From NCBI GenBank assembly GCA_023261645.1, contig JAHFOO010000007.1:22330-58577 (forward strand): a stretch of DNA of 36,248 bases. The letters are read 5' to 3'. Each line of letters starts with the position of its first letter. The first letter of the stretch is position 1. Under the pieces are notes generated by a model. The model was not told where the DNA came from. It saw only the letters and a program-made list of their open reading frames with translations, and searched no databases. Below are positions 33,256 through 36,248 of the stretch, in pieces. The position numbers were made by a program, and so were the translations under genes. This DNA is from Candidatus Moraniibacteriota bacterium. GTDB lineage: Bacteria > Patescibacteriota > Minisyncoccia > Moranbacterales > UBA1568.

Positions 33256-33621
33256 CTACAAACAAGTAGAAGGGAAAACAGCACCAGTATTTGTCGAGGC
33301 AGAACCAGGAGAACAAACTACAGGTAATGTCTTGACCGGAGTAGCTGTCATTGAGAATGTACCAGCACCAGTCGGGCCACAACTCTGACTACCGATTGTC
33401 CATGTCACATTAGATGTGGCAGCAGGAGCAACTATACTAGCTGAATCACACATAATAAGAAACCCAGCAGTCGCACCAGCGACCTCCGACTTAAAAGCAG
33501 CAACATTCGCTTTCCCTCGAGCACTGCTCAAACTCACCAAGACGATCGATGCCAAAATACCGATAATGGCGATAACAATCAAGAGTTCGATAAGAGTAAA
33601 TCCTTTTAATATTTTTTTCAT
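33256..33621 (-). CDS. Type IV major-type pilin, paralog 2
   Basis: This 121-aa prepilin starts MKKILKG-FTLIELLIVIAIIGILASIVLVSLSSARGKAN: leader of 7, cleavage after G, Glu at +5. The mature domain is short (about 75 aa after the helix), with four Cys and a SCGPTGAG motif. The ORF-track start at 33633 is a GTG inside the Shine-Dalgarno; the ATG at 33621, 11 nt after GGAGG, matches paralog 1. The first ~90 bp are almost identical to the upstream paralog; the rest has diverged. Followed by a strong hairpin. Confidence 0.92.
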   Translation of the reverse strand: MKKILKGFTLIELLIVIAIIGILASIVLVSLSSARGKANVAAFKSEVAGATAGFLIMCDSASIVAPAATSNVTWTIGSQSCGPTGAGTFSMTATPVKTLPVVCSPGSASTNTGAVFPSTCL

Positions 33622-33632
33622 ACGATTGTTCA

Positions 33633-33642
33633 CCTCCTTTTT
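33633..33642 (-). promoter_or_regulatory. Strong Shine-Dalgarno of pilin 2
   Basis: Minus strand AAAGGAGG..., a full anti-SD match, 11 nt before the ATG. Confidence 0.7.
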
Positions 33643-33668
33643 TAATTATTGACTTCAGTAATGAGCTT

Positions 33669-34052
33669 TTATGGGCAACTTGTGAAATCAGCACCGCTCC
33701 CTGTGGCATCCACAGCGATGGCGGCTCCCGTACATCCAGTTATGGCACTAGAAACAGGAGCAATTCCTGTGATAGTAAACTGTCCGGAACCTGTAGGACC
33801 ACAATTATTCGTTCCTATCGTAGCACCAGCCCAATTCGTCACACCAGTCGATGCAGGAAGAACAATCAAAGCATCATCACAAGCAGTAACAAAACCAGCC
33901 ACCGAACCAGAAACTTCAGCCTTGAAAGCTGCCTTCTGAGCTTTCACGCGAGCACCGCTCAAACTCACCAAGACGATTGATGCCAAAATGCCGATAATGG
34001 CGATAACAATCAAGAGTTCGATAAGAGTAAATCCTTTTAATATTTTTTTCAT
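33669..34052 (-). CDS. Type IV major-type pilin, paralog 1
   Basis: This 127-aa prepilin has the same leader and helix as paralog 2 (MKKILKG-FTLIELLIVIAIIGILASIVLVSLSGARVKAQ). The mature domain has four Cys at corresponding positions (ACDDAL, NNCGPTGSG, TGCTGA, TSCP), suggesting two conserved disulfides. It is preceded by AAGGAGGTGA 7 nt from the ATG and a strong promoter, so it is probably the abundant pilus subunit. Only 47 bp separate it from paralog 2. Confidence 0.93.
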   Translation of the reverse strand: MKKILKGFTLIELLIVIAIIGILASIVLVSLSGARVKAQKAAFKAEVSGSVAGFVTACDDALIVLPASTGVTNWAGATIGTNNCGPTGSGQFTITGIAPVSSAITGCTGAAIAVDATGSGADFTSCP

Positions 34053-34056
34053 ATGC

Positions 34057-34066
34057 TCACCTCCTT
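34057..34066 (-). promoter_or_regulatory. Strong Shine-Dalgarno of pilin 1
   Basis: Minus strand AAGGAGGTGA, a perfect anti-SD match with GGAGG 7 nt from the ATG; rare in this window and consistent with high expression. Confidence 0.85.
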
Positions 34067-34092
34067 CATATTTTTGTTTTTGTTTTTTACCT

Positions 34093-34122
34093 GTTTGAAA
34101 ACCTTCGAAGAGTCTTTCAAAC
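34093..34122 (-). repeat. Imperfect palindrome in the pilin 5' UTR
   Basis: GTTTGAAA...CTTCGAAG...TTTCAAAC: arms GTTTGAAA/TTTCAAAC around a central CTTCGAAG. It lies between the predicted transcription start and the Shine-Dalgarno and may stabilise the mRNA. Confidence 0.65.
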
Positions 34123-34130
34123 TTATTTTT

Positions 34131-34159
34131 ATTTTACACCCATTTCATTCGTCTGTAAA
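34131..34159 (-). promoter_or_regulatory. Promoter of the pilin pair
   Basis: Minus strand TTTACA (34154-34159), a 17-bp spacer and TAAAAT (34131-34136), 5/6 matches each. A further TTGACA lies at the edge of the inverted-repeat element (34165-34170), too far from this -10. Confidence 0.7.
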
Positions 34160-34170
34160 TATTTTTGTCA

Positions 34171-34290
34171 ACCCCCACACCAATTGAACTTTGGTATAGA
34201 GATATATAAATTTTGTTTAATCTCTACTAGAATATATATCATCAAAAAATATCTGGTACTCCAAAGTTGAAGTTCAATTGGTGTGGGGGT
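34171..34290. repeat. 120-bp element with perfect 21-bp terminal inverted repeats (MITE-like)
   Basis: ACCCCCACACCAATTGAACTT (one arm, 34171-34191) and its exact reverse complement (34270-34290) flank 78 bp of very AT-rich sequence with no ORF. Part of the next bases (TTTGG/CCAAA) also match with a small offset. It lies between the pilC stop and the pilin promoter. No clear target-site duplication is visible. Confidence 0.8.
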
Positions 34291-34304
34291 CAATGGTCTC
34301 TTCT

Positions 34305-35513
34305 CTACATCTGCCCGGCAATATTATAAATAGGCATAAGCACGCCCACCGTCAGAATACCCACACCGATACCGAGAATGACAATGAGCACCGGTTCCAT
34401 CAAAGCCGTCAGATTCTTCGTCGTAGCATCGACTTCCCGGCCATAAAATTTGCCGACACTGCCTAGCACCTGAGAAAGCGTCCCTGTCTCTTCTCCGATG
34501 CGAACCATCTGCGAAACGATCGAAGGAATTTCTTGTGTCCGCAGGAACGTAGTGCTCATAGCGCCTCCCACCTTCACATCTTCTGCTGCCTGCACGATGA
34601 TTTTCTTGAAAACCTGATTCCCGATGACTTCGCTCACGATGGAAAGCGCGTGCACCACAGGGATACCTCCGTTCAAGAGCACGCTCAGATTGTCTGCGAG
34701 ACGCGTGATGTAGATATTGCGAGCCAATGTGCCAATGACAGGAATTTTCAGCACGATGACTTGCCATTCCCGCTGACCCGATTCCGAACGGATATAATGA
34801 ATGAAACCTCCGATAGCTGCTATGATAGCAAGCAACACAGCCCACCAATACTGTGCCATAAAATCTCCCACCGCGATGAGCACGGCAGTATACCAAGGGA
34901 GAGCAACATTCAGATCTTTGATTAGAAGCGTGATTTTCGGAAGAATGAACGTCACCACCAAGAAACCGACAGCGAAGGCGACGGAGAGTACGAAAATCGG
35001 ATAATAGAGTGCTCCTTTGATCTTGGATGCCAATTCATAATTTTTCTCGATACTATCGGCGACGAAAGATACAGATTTATCCAAACTGCCTGATACTTCT
35101 CCGGAACGAATCATATTTATAGTAAGAGAGGAAAAAACGTCCGAGTGTTTTTCCAGCGCATCAGCGAAAGACATACCATCTTTGATGTCGTCCGAAACTT
35201 CTTTGATGATGATCTGAAAATATTTATTGTCTGACTGCTCTGCAACGGTATTGAGAGACAAAACGATGGCCACATGCGCTTCAATCAGTGTCGCTAATTG
35301 ACGGAAAAAAATCATCAGTTCTTTCTGACTTATACCCTCCCAAATCTTCTCAATACTTTTCAGAAGAGCTTGCGACTCCACTTGTTCCTTGATAGTAATC
35401 GGTGTCAGACCGTTCTTACCGAGAATTTTGGCGGCAGACTCCCAGTTCATCGCCTCGATAATCCCTTCTCGTATCTGTCCGGCATCATTTTTTGCTTTGA
35501 ATAAAAATTTCAT
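34305..35513 (-). CDS. pilC: Type IV pilus assembly platform protein PilC (T2SSF family)
   Basis: This 402-aa inner-membrane platform protein has two T2SSF domains: ELMIFFRQLATLIEAHVAIVLSLNTVAEQ and the repeat half IYITRLADNLSVLLNGGIPVVHALSIVSEVIGNQVF. Membrane segments are YPIFVLSVAFAVGFLVVTFILP, YWWAVLLAIIAAIGGFI and the C-terminal ALMEPVLIVILGIGVGILTVGVLMPIY. It couples the PilB/PilT motors to the pilus. Length is normal. Located between pilT and the pilins, with a 180-bp gap to pilT. Confidence 0.95.
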   Translation of the reverse strand: MKFLFKAKNDAGQIREGIIEAMNWESAAKILGKNGLTPITIKEQVESQALLKSIEKIWEGISQKELMIFFRQLATLIEAHVAIVLSLNTVAEQSDNKYFQIIIKEVSDDIKDGMSFADALEKHSDVFSSLTINMIRSGEVSGSLDKSVSFVADSIEKNYELASKIKGALYYPIFVLSVAFAVGFLVVTFILPKITLLIKDLNVALPWYTAVLIAVGDFMAQYWWAVLLAIIAAIGGFIHYIRSESGQREWQVIVLKIPVIGTLARNIYITRLADNLSVLLNGGIPVVHALSIVSEVIGNQVFKKIIVQAAEDVKVGGAMSTTFLRTQEIPSIVSQMVRIGEETGTLSQVLGSVGKFYGREVDATTKNLTALMEPVLIVILGIGVGILTVGVLMPIYNIAGQM

Positions 35514-35694
35514 ATCCTCTCGTGAAACTTCGGCAACTTCCTTACAAGTTGCAGAAATTCGAATTAATATAATTTAGTATGCTCGTATTACTTGCATTAT
35601 TTCTCCATTTACTTCAAACTTTGACCAAAAATCTCTACCTATCTATCATATTTCATAATTTCGACATTTCAACTTATATATGCTTTATATACGC
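35514..35694 (-). other. Intergenic region between pilT and pilC
   Basis: AT-rich, no gene. It has a hairpin GCAACTT/AAGTTGC (35533-35552) 19 nt before the pilC ATG that could act as a 5' UTR structure. AGAGGA just before the ATG is a close Shine-Dalgarno. No convincing -35/-10 pair or terminator for pilT was found. Confidence 0.45.
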
Positions 35695-36248
35695 TCATCC
35701 TTTACTCATAAGCATCTGGAGATACTCACGATTCTTGGAATACGTAAAGGCATCATTGACAGAAATAAGCCCTCTCCGTACGAAATCAGCCAAAGCTCGA
35801 TCCAGCGATACCATCCCCTCCTTGAGGCCGGTTTCGATAACAGAATCCAACTGCTGGATCTTATTTTCCCGTATCAGATTCTCGACAGCATGATTCTTGA
35901 ACATAATTTCCACTGCTGGGATGCGCCCACCACCGACACGCGGGAGCAGACGCTGTGAAACGACACCAAGAAGTACGCTCGCGAGTTGTGAACGGATCTG
36001 GTTTTGCTGATGGGATGGAAAGACATCGATGATACGATCAATTGTCTGAGCGCTATCATTGGTATGGAGTGTCGCGAAAATGAGATGTCCTGTCTCTGCT
36101 GCCGTCATTGCAGTGCTGATAGTTTCCAGATCGCGCAACTCTCCAAGGAGGACGACATTCGCGTCCTCGCGGAATACTGCACGCAAGGCATCCGGAAAGT
36201 TTTTTGTATCACGTCCTATTTCACGCTGGTTGATGATGCAACGATCCT
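35695..36248 (-). CDS. pilT: Twitching-motility/pilus retraction ATPase PilT, C-terminal part (5' partial)
   Basis: The frame runs off the right edge (first full codon at 36246). The visible part begins INQREIGRDTKNFPDALRAV and contains the Walker B/acidic region VVLLGELRDLETISTAMTAAETGHLIFATLHTNDSAQTIDRIIDVFP with its His box (TLHT), and the C-terminal QLASVLLGVVSQRLLPR. GELRDLETI and this C terminus fit PilT rather than PilB (no zinc Cys4). It depolymerises pili. The Walker A motif is off the window; a pilB gene is not seen and may lie upstream. Confidence 0.93.
   Translation of the reverse strand, partial: DRCIINQREIGRDTKNFPDALRAVFREDANVVLLGELRDLETISTAMTAAETGHLIFATLHTNDSAQTIDRIIDVFPSHQQNQIRSQLASVLLGVVSQRLLPRVGGGRIPAVEIMFKNHAVENLIRENKIQQLDSVIETGLKEGMVSLDRALADFVRRGLISVNDAFTYSKNREYLQMLMSKG

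Noticed and set aside
32897-33284. Small minus-strand ORFs in the pilD-pilin gap
   Set aside because: They cross the promoter and terminator, have no recognisable domain, and overlap pilD.
34160-34170. TTGACA next to the inverted-repeat element as the pilin -35
   Set aside because: The nearest -10 (TAAAAT) is 29 bp away; TTTACA with a 17-bp spacer is the better fit.

Overview
The window looks like a chromosomal piece of a Candidate Phyla Radiation (Patescibacteria) bacterium, most like the Parcubacteria/Moranbacteria group. This assignment is inference from gene content: a lone tRNA-Gln without an encoded CCA, indirect Gln-tRNA charging by GatCAB, short housekeeping proteins, several genes without Shine-Dalgarno sequences, simple-sequence 'word' repeats between and inside genes, and a compact type IV pilus locus. 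Almost every gene is a housekeeping gene. I see no complete insertion sequence, prophage, CRISPR array or rRNA.

Layout. 1-2946 (+): end of dnaX, tRNA-Gln(UUG), an alkyltransferase-like protein, a 53-aa membrane protein missed by the ORF track, a HAD phosphatase, and a peroxiredoxin behind a consensus promoter with a CsoR/CstR-like palindrome. 2976-5861: an HI0933-family flavoprotein (-), a ferric-reductase-like membrane protein (+) and DedA (-). 5966-11766 (-): rplL, rplJ (with an attenuated L10-type leader), rpsP (long acidic tail), a hinge-less short smc, rnc, nusB, rpmF. 11959-18355: rnhB (-) divergent from dnaE (+), an orphan hypothetical with a strong RBS, and miaA. 18386-23366 (-): gatB, a CoaE/dNMP-kinase-like P-loop protein, folA, thyA, dcd, CYTH. 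23556-25793 (-): secE-nusG-rplK-rplA, in which nusG and rplK are each preceded by nearly identical copies of a ~160-bp structured sequence. 25902-30370 (-): a membrane-anchored HEPN-like protein, gatA, gatC, ligA. 30442-36248 (-): type IV pilus locus pilT (partial), pilC, two paralogous pilins, pilD and three minor prepilins.

How the genes work together. The dcd-thyA-folA-kinase block can make dTMP from dCTP and may phosphorylate it further. GatCAB is split into gatB and gatC-gatA transcription units and would complete Gln-tRNA(Gln), whose tRNA gene lies at the left edge. The ribosomal stalk/L1 genes, normally one secE-nusG-rplKAJL-rpoBC string, are split: rplJL lie about 17 kb from rplKA under their own promoter and attenuator. 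The pilus locus carries assembly platform, retraction ATPase, prepilin peptidase and five prepilins.

Most notable: (1) the duplicated structured leader before nusG and rplK, whose three substitutions mostly fall in a hairpin loop and whose 3' arm sequesters both start codons; (2) SMC reduced to ~780 aa with no recognisable hinge; (3) repeat 'words' translated in frame inside ligA, miaA and dnaX; (4) inverted-repeat elements in the pilus locus sharing a CCCxCACACCAA end; (5) a metal/persulfide-repressor-like operator on the peroxiredoxin promoter.
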